From Scatosoma sp045645245 (GTDB lineage Bacteria > Bacillota > Clostridia > Christensenellales > Borkfalkiaceae): DNA of 6,081 bases. Where the stretch lies: assembly GCA_045645245.1 (NCBI GenBank), contig JAZRIK010000069.1:1-6081 (forward strand), in the 5' to 3' direction. A program made the position numbers and the translations under genes. Shown piece after piece: positions 1-6,081 of the stretch; the stretch's first letter is position 1; each line of letters opens with the position of its first letter. The notes beneath the pieces were generated by a model that was not told the DNA's origin, searched no databases, and worked only from the letters and a program-made list of their open reading frames with translations.

Positions 1-558
1 TTGGAAGATAACGGCGTGCTTGGTATCGCAATGGGTACGAGTGAAGCGGTCGGTTATATCAATACCAACGGCGGTATCAACGGCTGGCTTTCCGAGCTTG
101 CTTTTGCGCCCGTTGACTTTAACGAAAACGCTATGCAAGACCAATGGAGCGGCGATTTTGGGGTTGGCTGTAAATATTTCTCGCAAGACGCAGTCATTAA
201 GCTCGCAGAAGCAGGCGGACACGTATTTGCAGACGGACTTACGCCCGCACAAAAACTCAAAGAAGTACAAAAAATGATGGACGAAGGCAGCGCGCTTGCA
301 CAACAAATTTACGAAGATATCGGCGTATATTTGGCAAACACCATTCCTTTCTATGCAAAATTCTACGATATTAAGCATATGCTTTTGCTTGGCCGCGTTA
401 TGGGCGGTAAAGGCGGCGACGTTATTTTATCCACCTGCAAACAAGTGTTGGCGGAAGAATATCCCGAGTTTTCTACGCTCGACATCGGTTTGCCCGATGA
501 AAAGAACCGTCGCGTCGGTCAAAGTATTGCTGCGGCTTCGTTGCCTGCAAACGTCTAA
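1..558 (+). CDS. ROK-family sugar kinase-like protein, C-terminal part (5' truncated by window edge)
   Basis: 185 codons are visible, ending at TAA 556-558. The reading frame is open at base 1, and the TTG there is probably an internal leucine codon, since ROK proteins are usually about 300-400 residues. Seen: a glycine/threonine-rich turn, AMGTSEAVGYI at visible residues 10-20, resembling the phosphate-binding GTG-type loop of the actin-like ATPase fold, then NGGINGWLSELAFAPVD (23-39), and a late glycine-rich GRVMGGKGGD (131-140) where ROK kinases have their second nucleotide-contacting loop. The zinc-binding CxCGxxGC cluster of classical ROK repressors and kinases is absent; only Cys57 and Cys146 occur in the visible part. 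No N-terminal HTH can be assessed. It lies 24 bases upstream of nagA on the same strand, so an N-acetylhexosamine or glucosamine kinase role is plausible, but that is inference from context. Family assignment is from recalled resemblance, moderately sure; substrate unknown. Confidence 0.62.
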   Translation: MEDNGVLGIAMGTSEAVGYINTNGGINGWLSELAFAPVDFNENAMQDQWSGDFGVGCKYFSQDAVIKLAEAGGHVFADGLTPAQKLKEVQKMMDEGSALAQQIYEDIGVYLANTIPFYAKFYDIKHMLLLGRVMGGKGGDVILSTCKQVLAEEYPEFSTLDIGLPDEKNRRVGQSIAAASLPANV

Positions 559-567
559 TTTGATAAG

Positions 568-575
568 ATAAGGAG
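568..575 (+). promoter_or_regulatory. Ribosome binding site of nagA
   Basis: ATAAGGAG ends 7 bases before the ATG at 583, near-ideal spacing, and confirms that start. It lies in the short gap after the ROK gene, so the two genes are probably cotranscribed. Confidence 0.8.
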
Positions 576-582
576 TATCTTT

Positions 583-1737
583 ATGAAATGTTTTAGAAAC
601 GTAGCGGTTTACGTAGAAGGCAAGGGCGTAAAAAAGCGTTCGGTGCTGTTCGATGAAAAAATTGTAAAAATCATTCGCGGCAACGGCGTTAGTAAGTATG
701 CGGAACATATTTCTCTTCCCAAAGACGCAATCGTATTGCCCGGTTTTATCGATCAACATATTCACGGCGCAGGCGGTTCGGACGGTATGGACGGAAGCGT
801 AGAAAATATCGCTACCATCGCAAAAACGATTGCAAGCGAAGGTACAACTTCTTTCCTTGTGACAACGATGACGCAAAGCCCCGAAAATATCAAAAACGCA
901 CTCAAAGCAGTAAAAGAATATAGAGAAAAAGACCCTGCGGACGGCGCAAAAGTAGTGGGCGTGCATTTGGAAGGCCCGTTTATCGCGGAAAAATTCAAAG
1001 GCGCGCAACCGTTAGAATACGTAGCTGTGCCCGATACCGACGTTTTTGACGAATATAACGAAGCAAGCGGCAATAGCATTCGTATCGTCACGCTGGCACC
1101 CGAAGTGGAAGGTGCTGAAAAGCTCATTCGTCATCTGACGAAAAAGGGAATTGTTTCTTCCATCGGGCATACGGGCGCGAAATATCCCGATATCGAAAAA
1201 GCGGTGGATTTGGGCGCGACAAACGTCACGCATACTTTCAATGCGCAAACGCCTTTACACCATAGAGAAATCGGTACGGTGGGTAGCGCAATGCTCGTTG
1301 ATGAACTGAATTGCGAGTTGATTGCGGATACCATTCACGTTTCCGTTCCTGCGATGAAGCTTTTGACGAAGGTGAAAGGGGTCGATAAAGTAAGCTTGAT
1401 TACCGACGCAATGCGAGCAAAAGGGCTTCCCGACGGAGAAAGCGAGCTTGGCGGGCAAAAGGTATTTGTCAAAGACGGCGAAGCGCGTTTGGAAGACGGA
1501 ACGCTCGCAGGCAGCGTATTGCGTATGAATTACGCAGTTAGAAATATGGTTGAGCGGGTAGGCGTACCGTTTACGCAAGCGGTCGATTATGCAACCATTA
1601 ACCCCGCGAGAATGCTGAAAATCGATAAAAAAGTAGGCAGTATCAAGGTAGGCAAAAATGCCGATTTTACCGTTATTAACAAAAATTTTGACGTTATTTT
1701 AACCGTTCGCGACGGCAAAATTATTTATCAGGCATAA
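583..1737 (+). CDS. nagA: N-acetylglucosamine-6-phosphate deacetylase
   Basis: A 384-residue cytosolic amidohydrolase, full length for the family. It hydrolyses GlcNAc-6-phosphate to glucosamine-6-phosphate and acetate, the committed step in using GlcNAc from chitin, mucin or recycled peptidoglycan. Visible landmarks in order: the HxH metal motif H59/H61 in GFIDQHIHG; metal-ligand E130 in GVHLEGPF; H196 in SIGHTG; H217 in THTFNAQTPLHHRE (216-229), the substrate-binding loop; H252 in IADTIHVS; catalytic D275 in LITDAM; and GTLAGS near 306-311. The C-terminal ADFTVI...DGKI segment (360-380) is the small beta-sandwich domain. All expected catalytic residues are present, so it should be active. 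The upstream neighbour is a ROK kinase-like gene and the downstream one a terminator. No nagB is seen; it may lie further upstream or elsewhere. Confidence 0.96.
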   Translation: MKCFRNVAVYVEGKGVKKRSVLFDEKIVKIIRGNGVSKYAEHISLPKDAIVLPGFIDQHIHGAGGSDGMDGSVENIATIAKTIASEGTTSFLVTTMTQSPENIKNALKAVKEYREKDPADGAKVVGVHLEGPFIAEKFKGAQPLEYVAVPDTDVFDEYNEASGNSIRIVTLAPEVEGAEKLIRHLTKKGIVSSIGHTGAKYPDIEKAVDLGATNVTHTFNAQTPLHHREIGTVGSAMLVDELNCELIADTIHVSVPAMKLLTKVKGVDKVSLITDAMRAKGLPDGESELGGQKVFVKDGEARLEDGTLAGSVLRMNYAVRNMVERVGVPFTQAVDYATINPARMLKIDKKVGSIKVGKNADFTVINKNFDVILTVRDGKIIYQA

Positions 1738-1758
1738 ACAAAAATAAAGATATAAAAG

Positions 1759-1788
1759 AGCTATGTGTATTTTCGCATAGCTTTTTTT
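1759..1788 (+). terminator. Rho-independent terminator after nagA
   Basis: AGCTATGTG (1759-1767) pairs with CGCATAGCT (1774-1782) to give a 9-bp stem with one G-U wobble and a 6-base loop, followed directly by a T run to 1788. A-rich sequence on the left side can extend the stem into the T run. It begins 21 bases after the nagA stop codon and separates the amino-sugar block from the murB block. Confidence 0.88.
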
Positions 1789-1864
1789 CATATACTCGTG
1801 CTAAAAAACATATTTATATTGATACAAAAGTATAAAAAAACATCAACTTTTTTTGATGAAATAC

Positions 1865-1893
1865 TTTCAAAATCCAAAAAAATATGTTATAAT
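1865..1893 (+). promoter_or_regulatory. Candidate sigma-A promoter for the murB operon (extended -10)
   Basis: TATAAT at 1888-1893 is a perfect -10 hexamer preceded by TG at 1885-1886 (TGnTATAAT, extended -10). A weak -35 (TTTCAA, 1865-1870) sits 17 bases upstream; the strength would come from the extended -10. It lies in the AT-rich spacer downstream of the nagA terminator, where a new promoter is expected. The difficulty is that the -10 abuts the murB ribosome binding site at 1894-1898. Transcription would start near 1900, excluding that site from the message, so either murB is read nearly leaderless from this promoter or another upstream promoter serves it. Confidence 0.5.
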
Positions 1894-1898
1894 AGGAG
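1894..1898 (+). promoter_or_regulatory. Ribosome binding site that decides the murB start (TTG 1906)
   Basis: AGGAG ends 7 bases before the in-frame TTG at 1906. No ATG or GTG in the murB frame lies at a suitable distance (the GTG at 1898 is out of frame), so this site supports a TTG start. Confidence 0.7.
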
Positions 1899-1905
1899 TG
1901 ACGCT

Positions 1906-2790
1906 TTGTACGATTTACTGCATCAAGCAAAATATGCGGCTTACGAGCCTGAATTTTACGCTTTAACAGCTAAATATACAACAATTTGCTGTGGCGGGCG
2001 CGCAGACGCGATATTTTTTCCAAATACGCAAAAAAAACTTGTCGAGCTGGTTGGTTTTTTGGGAAAGGACAAAATCCCATTCTTTATACTCGGTCAAGGC
2101 GCAAACGTGCTGATAAGCGACGACCTATCAGGTAAAGTGATTGTCTGCACCAAGCATATAAAAGAGATTTTTTTGCAGGGGCAAAGCGTATTCGTTTCCG
2201 CGGGTGTTTCGTCGGGTTTGCTTTTGAAGTTTTGCCGTGAAAACGCTTTAAGCGGAGCGGAATTTTTGACAGGCATACCGACCACGATGGGCGGCGCGCT
2301 GTATATGAATGCGGGTGTTGCCGACGGGCATATCGCCGATATTGTTCAAAGCGTACTTGTGTTAAGAAACGGTCGCGTGCAAACGCTAAACAAACAAGAT
2401 TGCGATTACGGTTATAAAACGAGCGTATTTATGCGCAATCGCGACGTTATTTTGGGCGCGAAGCTTGGTTTGCAAAGTGCAACCTTGCAGGAAATTGACC
2501 AAAAAGCAGCCGTTTTCCGCACACGCAGAGCGCATTTGCCCAAAGGGAAGAGTATGGGCTGCGTATTCAAAAATCCGACGGGGTATTCCGCAGGCGCGTT
2601 GATTGAAAACGCCGGCTTAAAGGGCTTGCGTATCGGCGGGGCGGTTATTTCGTGTGAACATGCAAATTTTATTATTAATGACAAAAATGCAACGGCGAGC
2701 GACGTTTGTGCGTTGATACAAACGATTAAAAACGCTGTTTTTGCGCAATATAAAATACGTTTGGAAGAAGAAATTAGATATATCGGATAG
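1906..2790 (+). CDS. murB: UDP-N-acetylenolpyruvoylglucosamine reductase (MurB)
   Basis: A 294-residue cytosolic FAD enzyme that reduces UDP-GlcNAc-enolpyruvate to UDP-MurNAc with NADPH, the second committed step of peptidoglycan synthesis. Start is TTG 1906, chosen for AGGAG at the right distance and because homologues have only a short leader before the FAD domain; an in-frame ATG at 1765 would overlap the upstream terminator and add a non-homologous 47-residue AT-rich extension. Landmarks numbered from the TTG: TTICCGGRAD (25-34); FAD loop GQGANVLIS (63-71); GAEFLTGIP then GGALYMNAG (117-125, 129-137); YGYKTSVF (168-175); MGCVFKNP (217-224); SAGALIENAGLKG (228-240); HANFIIN (252-258); C-terminal EEIRYIG (288-294) with the conserved Glu289. 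Oddities: the catalytic Ser (E. coli Ser229) is Cys219 and the catalytic Arg (E. coli Arg159) is Lys171. Length fits the shorter, type II form. First gene of the murB-PHP-whiA-dnaE block. Confidence 0.94.
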   Translation: MYDLLHQAKYAAYEPEFYALTAKYTTICCGGRADAIFFPNTQKKLVELVGFLGKDKIPFFILGQGANVLISDDLSGKVIVCTKHIKEIFLQGQSVFVSAGVSSGLLLKFCRENALSGAEFLTGIPTTMGGALYMNAGVADGHIADIVQSVLVLRNGRVQTLNKQDCDYGYKTSVFMRNRDVILGAKLGLQSATLQEIDQKAAVFRTRRAHLPKGKSMGCVFKNPTGYSAGALIENAGLKGLRIGGAVISCEHANFIINDKNATASDVCALIQTIKNAVFAQYKIRLEEEIRYIG

Positions 2791-2793
2791 ATG

Positions 2794-2800
2794 AAAGGAG
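2794..2800 (+). promoter_or_regulatory. Ribosome binding site that favours GTG 2808 over ATG 2802 for the PHP gene
   Basis: AAAGGAG ends at 2800. It is only one base before the ATG at 2802, too close for initiation, but 7 bases before the in-frame GTG at 2808. It lies 3 bases after the murB stop codon. Confidence 0.7.
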
Positions 2801-2807
2801 AATGAAA

Positions 2808-3584
2808 GTGCTTTTAACAGGTGATTATCATACGCATACTCCGTATTCGCACGGGAAACACACCGTTGCGGAAAACGCTTCGCGCGCGAAGGAGTTAGGG
2901 ATTAAAGAAATTGCAATCACCGATCACGGTTTTTCGCACGTGGTTTACGGTTTACGCAGACGAGAGATGAAAGCGTATCGCCAAGAATGCCGCGACGCGG
3001 AAGAAAAATACGGTGTAAAAGTACTTGTCGGTATGGAAGCAAATATTCAAGGCAGGTCGGGGCAAGTGGATATGCGCGAGAAAGATTACGAGCAATTTGA
3101 CGTATTTCTTTGTGGGTATCATATCGCTATTTATTATCAAAATTTTGGTCAGTTGCTTTCTTATGGGCTTGAAAATCTATTGCTAAATTCTATTTTTCAC
3201 AAAACGACCAAAACGCAGCTTGCAAAAAACACCTTGGCGTACGTCAATGCCATCAAGAAAAACCCTGTGGATATTGTCACGCATATCAATTTTCAATGTC
3301 CTTGCAATTCGCTGGAAGTAGCAAAATGCGCGGCGGACTATGGCACGTATATCGAGTTGAATGCGAAAAAGAGCCATTTTACCGACGATGAATTATGTGA
3401 AATGGTGCAAAAAACGGACGTTCGCTTTGTCATCAACTCCGATGCCCATTCGATGGGGCGCGTGGGGGATACCAAGCTCGTCGAAGAGCAATTAAAGCGT
3501 ATCAATTTCCCGCTCGACCGCATTGATAATATCGACGGCAGAAGCCCTGTTTTCCGCTTTGCCGCGTATAAAAAAGCACATTAA
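2808..3584 (+). CDS. PHP-domain metal-dependent hydrolase (YcdX/histidinol-phosphatase-like)
   Basis: 258 residues from GTG 2808 (260 if the ATG at 2802 is used), almost entirely a single PHP domain. Metal ligands visible, numbered from the GTG: H8 and H10 in YHTHT, H15 in YSHGKHT, D39-H40 in ITDHGF, E77 in GMEAN, H105 in GYH, H159 in VTHIN, and D212/H214 in NSDAHS. That is a full trinuclear metal-site set, so it should be an active phosphoesterase. Known family activities are histidinol-phosphate phosphatase, YcdX-type phosphatase, and nuclease or 5'-3' exonuclease (TrpH-like). The substrate here cannot be told from sequence. No his genes are nearby, which argues weakly against histidine biosynthesis. 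No signal peptide or membrane segment; cytosolic. It lies 17 bases after murB and 9 before whiA, so it is cotranscribed with cell-wall, division and replication genes. Family assignment is secure, function is not. Confidence 0.9.
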   Translation: MLLTGDYHTHTPYSHGKHTVAENASRAKELGIKEIAITDHGFSHVVYGLRRREMKAYRQECRDAEEKYGVKVLVGMEANIQGRSGQVDMREKDYEQFDVFLCGYHIAIYYQNFGQLLSYGLENLLLNSIFHKTTKTQLAKNTLAYVNAIKKNPVDIVTHINFQCPCNSLEVAKCAADYGTYIELNAKKSHFTDDELCEMVQKTDVRFVINSDAHSMGRVGDTKLVEEQLKRINFPLDRIDNIDGRSPVFRFAAYKKAH

Positions 3585-3593
3585 CGGTAGTTT

Positions 3594-4523
3594 ATGAATT
3601 TTACTTTGGATATCAAAAAAGAGCTGATTACGCATTGTAGCTGGACAAGCGAAAAAGAGCGCAAAGCCGCGCTGTCCGCGTTCGTTAGGACGAGCGGTAC
3701 GCTTGGGATTGTCAATCAAATTCCCACCTTTTTTCTCGTCAGTCAAACGGAGCGCGTAGCCGAATTTTTTATGACGCAATTTGTAGAAACGTATGGGTTC
3801 GATTTAACGTTGGCGCACGCGTCGCAGGATAGATTAAGCGGTAGAGACAAGCTGGTTTTAGAATGTCCGCTTACTGTTTCCAAAGAAGTTTTAAGCGCGC
3901 TTGGTTTATTGAAACGCGGTGCAAATGATTTTCGAGACGGAATCTCTCGTACGCTTTTGCATAGCGAACAGGCGAAAATAGCGTATATTCAAGGCGCGTT
4001 TTTAGGCGGCGGAAGCTGTATTTTACCTACGGAAAAGGGCGGCGGGTACCACTTGGAAACGGTATTTTTCGATAAAAAAACAGCACAGGATTTTTGTGAC
4101 TTGCTTGGCGAATTTGAGCTGATTGCGCGCTTGGTTGAGCGTAAAGAAAATTTTGTCGTTTATATCAAGAGTAAAGAACTCATTTCCGATTTTTTATCCA
4201 TCGTCGGCGCGGAAAATACGCTAAAAAAATTTGCCGCGTTTATAGAAAAGCGCGACGAAGCCAACCACGATAATCGTGCGCGAAACTGTTTTTCGGGCAA
4301 CGCGGATAAAACGGCGATTGCAGCGGTAAAACAGGTTGTAGCACTCAAAAAAATGCAAGAAAAAAACGATTTTAACGATTTGAGCGAAGAATTGCGCACG
4401 CTCGCACGCGCTCGCTTGAAAAATCCTACAATGTCATTAAGAGAACTTGCCGAGTATTTAGGCGAAAGCAAAAGCTGTCTAAACCATCGTATGCGTAGGT
4501 TGATGTCTTTGGCGGAAGAATAA
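3594..4523 (+). CDS. whiA: DNA-binding protein WhiA
   Basis: 309 residues, typical of the family. WhiA combines an N-terminal domain related to LAGLIDADG homing endonucleases (without nuclease activity) with a C-terminal helix-turn-helix. In Actinomycetota it activates sporulation and division genes; in Bacillus it is nucleoid-associated and affects division and chromosome segregation. Seen: N-terminal FTLDIKKEL (3-11) and ERKAALSAFVRTSGTL (22-37), matching family starts; YIQGAFLGGGSC (131-142), the central LAGLIDADG-like motif; GYHLE (151-155); NRARNCFSGNADKT (227-240), the conserved linker signature; and the HTH, MSLRELAEYLGESKSCLNHRMRRL (280-303). The ATG at 3594 is preceded only by a weak GGTAG, 9 bases after the PHP stop codon, suggesting translational coupling. 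rapZ and yvcK, its usual upstream partners in Bacillota, are not present here. Cytosolic, nucleoid-bound. Confidence 0.95.
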   Translation: MNFTLDIKKELITHCSWTSEKERKAALSAFVRTSGTLGIVNQIPTFFLVSQTERVAEFFMTQFVETYGFDLTLAHASQDRLSGRDKLVLECPLTVSKEVLSALGLLKRGANDFRDGISRTLLHSEQAKIAYIQGAFLGGGSCILPTEKGGGYHLETVFFDKKTAQDFCDLLGEFELIARLVERKENFVVYIKSKELISDFLSIVGAENTLKKFAAFIEKRDEANHDNRARNCFSGNADKTAIAAVKQVVALKKMQEKNDFNDLSEELRTLARARLKNPTMSLRELAEYLGESKSCLNHRMRRLMSLAEE

Positions 4524-4551
4524 GAGAATAATTAAGGATAAACAAAAGATT

Positions 4552-6081
4552 ATGACAGATTTTGTGCATTTGCATCTTCACACGGAATATAGCTTGTTAG
4601 ACGGGGCGGCGAAAGTTGACGATCTCGTTGATTATCTTGTAAAAAACAACATTAACGCGTGTGCCGTTACCGATCACGGCAATATGTACGCGTCGTTATA
4701 TTTCGCGGAAGAATGCGCAAAAAAAGGAATTAAATACATTATCGGCTGCGAATTATACGCAACGGACGACCATTTAGATAAACGCTACGGAACCAAAACG
4801 GAGCATATCGTTTTGCTTGCGAAAAACAAGGTGGGGTATCGCAATATCGTTAAGCTGGATTCGCTTTCGCATATCGACGGCTTTTACGGTAAACCGCGCA
4901 TTAGCTACGAGTATATTAAAAAGCACAGCGAAGGCGTAATTTGCCTTTCCGCGTGCTTGGCAGGGCGCATTCCCCAGCTTTTATTGCAGGGCGAATACGA
5001 AGCCGCCAAGGCGTTTGCTTTGGATATGAAAGCGGCGTTTGGCGACGATTTTTATATCGAAATTCAAGACCACGGCATTGCGGACGAAAAGCAGGTTATT
5101 CCCGAGCTTATTAAGCTTGCACGCGAACTGAAAATCGGTTTGGTTGCAACCAACGACGTGCATTATATTGAAAAGGACGACTGGGAAGCGCACGACGTAC
5201 TTTTGTGTATTCAAACAAAGAAAACGCTTGCTGACCCCAAGCGAATGAAATTTGACACGCACGAGTTTTATATGAAATCGGGCGACGAAATGGCAGAGCT
5301 TTTCCATTACGTTCCCGACGCGATTGCAAATACGCGCGTAATTGCGGACAAAGTGACTGAACCTGCGTTCGATTTAACGCCGTACGGCGAGCCGATTCGC
5401 GATAAATCGCTTATTCCCTTGTACAAGCCCGACGACGGCAGCACTTCGCCTGAATTTTTGACAAATTTGACTTGGAAGGGCTTGCCCAAACGCTACGAAA
5501 ATATCACGGAAGAGATTAAACAGCGCGTCGAGTACGAGCTGGGCATTATTATCAAGATGGGCTTTGCCGACTATTTCTTGATCGTATGGGATTATATCAA
5601 CTGGTCGCGCTTGCACGGTATTCCCGTAGGGCCCGGGCGTGGCTCTGGGGTAGGCAGTATCGTTGCGTATTCTATCGGAATTACCGACGTGGATCCTTTG
5701 AAATACGACCTAATTTTCGAGCGGTTCTTAAACCCTGACCGCGTATCTATGCCCGACTTCGACGTGGACTTTTGTACGAAAAGACGGCATGAAACCATCG
5801 AATACGTGCGCGATAAATATCACCCTGAAAACGTGGCGCAAATCGTCACGTTCGGTACGCTTGCATCGCGCGCCGTTATCAAAGACGTAGGCCGTGTTAT
5901 GGGCGTTCCGTATTCGGAAACGGACAAAGTGGCAAAGCTGATGGACGGCAAATCCACCATTGGGGAATTGCTGGGACGAAAGATTCCAAAATTGGAAAAA
6001 CAGCTTGCCGATCCCGAATTAAACGAAGAAAAGAAAGCCGAGATTGCGAAAAAACTGAACGAACAGAAGCAAAAAAAGAAC
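4552..6081 (+). CDS. dnaE: DNA polymerase III subunit alpha, N-terminal part (3' truncated by window edge)
   Basis: 510 codons are open to the window edge with no stop, from an expected 1,100-1,200 residues. This is a C-family replicative polymerase subunit. Residues 5-205 or so are the PHP domain: H8/H10 in VHLHLHTEYSLLDG, D41-H42 in VTDHGN, E67 in GCEL, H85 in EHIVLLA, H107 in SLSHIDGF, H174 in IQDHG, and D202/H204 in TNDVHY. These ligands are kept, unlike in E. coli DnaE where the site has degenerated. The palm follows: GPGRGSGVGSIVAYSIGITD (360-379), then PDFDVDFC (401-408) with metal-binding D402 and D404, equivalent to E. coli D401 and D403. The third catalytic Asp lies beyond the window. 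SRAVIKDVGRVMG (439-451) is also conserved. Residues 478-510 are unusually Lys/Glu rich. The ATG is fixed by the FVHLHLHT start typical of the family; the ribosome binding site, AAGGA at 4534-4538, is rather distant (13 bases). Follows whiA by 28 bases. Confidence 0.95.
   Translation, partial: MTDFVHLHLHTEYSLLDGAAKVDDLVDYLVKNNINACAVTDHGNMYASLYFAEECAKKGIKYIIGCELYATDDHLDKRYGTKTEHIVLLAKNKVGYRNIVKLDSLSHIDGFYGKPRISYEYIKKHSEGVICLSACLAGRIPQLLLQGEYEAAKAFALDMKAAFGDDFYIEIQDHGIADEKQVIPELIKLARELKIGLVATNDVHYIEKDDWEAHDVLLCIQTKKTLADPKRMKFDTHEFYMKSGDEMAELFHYVPDAIANTRVIADKVTEPAFDLTPYGEPIRDKSLIPLYKPDDGSTSPEFLTNLTWKGLPKRYENITEEIKQRVEYELGIIIKMGFADYFLIVWDYINWSRLHGIPVGPGRGSGVGSIVAYSIGITDVDPLKYDLIFERFLNPDRVSMPDFDVDFCTKRRHETIEYVRDKYHPENVAQIVTFGTLASRAVIKDVGRVMGVPYSETDKVAKLMDGKSTIGELLGRKIPKLEKQLADPELNEEKKAEIAKKLNEQKQKKN

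Noticed and set aside
427..1008. 193-codon open frame on the - strand
   Set aside because: It lies antisense across the end of the ROK gene and the start of nagA, is rich in Cys, Phe and His as antisense shadows are, has no credible ribosome binding site, and both + strand genes are well supported.
1841..1858. Small hairpin CATCAA / TTGATG in the nagA-murB spacer
   Set aside because: Six weak base pairs in very AT-rich DNA with no T run directly after; likely chance. It does not resemble a riboswitch or operator I can name.
1765..1905. N-terminal extension of murB from ATG 1765 (47 extra residues)
   Set aside because: It begins inside the nagA terminator stem, has no ribosome binding site, covers the promoter-like spacer and has AT-rich composition without MurB similarity. 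The AGGAG-TTG pair at 1894-1908 explains the start better.
1789..1905. Possible small RNA or riboswitch in the spacer
   Set aside because: No conserved leader motif or extended structure is recognisable; the spacer is simple A/T-rich sequence apart from the -10 and ribosome binding site.
3492..3779. 95-codon open frame on the - strand spanning the PHP-whiA junction
   Set aside because: Antisense to two well-conserved genes, with no recognisable domain or ribosome binding site.
4524..4551. Possible terminator or promoter between whiA and dnaE
   Set aside because: Only 28 bases with no inverted repeat, T run or TATAAT-like hexamer; read-through from whiA is expected.
4981..5798. Several overlapping - strand open frames
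   Set aside because: All are antisense to the conserved dnaE reading frame, which is open from 4552 to the window end with motifs throughout.

Overview
The window is ordinary bacterial chromosome with all genes on the + strand, tightly packed and divided into two transcription blocks. Gene content points to a Bacillota (Firmicutes), most likely an uncultured clostridial lineage: whiA close to murB and followed by dnaE, strong AGGAG-type ribosome binding sites, TTG/GTG starts, and moderate GC (mid-40s percent by eye, not computed). I cannot name a genus.

Block 1 (1-1788) is amino-sugar catabolism. It holds the 3' part of a ROK-type sugar kinase-like gene, then 24 bases later a complete nagA (N-acetylglucosamine-6-phosphate deacetylase), closed by a clear intrinsic terminator at 1759-1788. 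A kinase making an N-acetyl sugar phosphate followed by the enzyme that deacetylates it would be a coherent pair, but the kinase substrate is inferred only from this neighbourhood.

An AT-rich spacer (1789-1905) follows, with a TGnTATAAT extended -10 just before the next gene.

Block 2 (1906-6081, open at the right edge) runs murB, a stand-alone PHP-domain hydrolase, whiA and dnaE, with gaps of 9 to 28 bases and no terminator between them, so it is probably one operon. MurB makes UDP-N-acetylmuramate for the cell wall, WhiA is a DNA-binding protein linked to division and chromosome biology, and DnaE is a replicative polymerase alpha subunit. The last gene has no stop codon before the window ends and was read by translating from 4552.

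No mobile element, CRISPR array, RNA gene or defence system was seen, and I find no convincing novel system. Points worth a second look are substitutions at two catalytic positions in MurB (Ser to Cys, Arg to Lys), the absence of rapZ and yvcK from between murB and whiA, a promoter that overlaps the murB ribosome binding site, a complete set of PHP metal ligands in DnaE with a second PHP protein in the same operon, and start-codon corrections for murB and the PHP gene.
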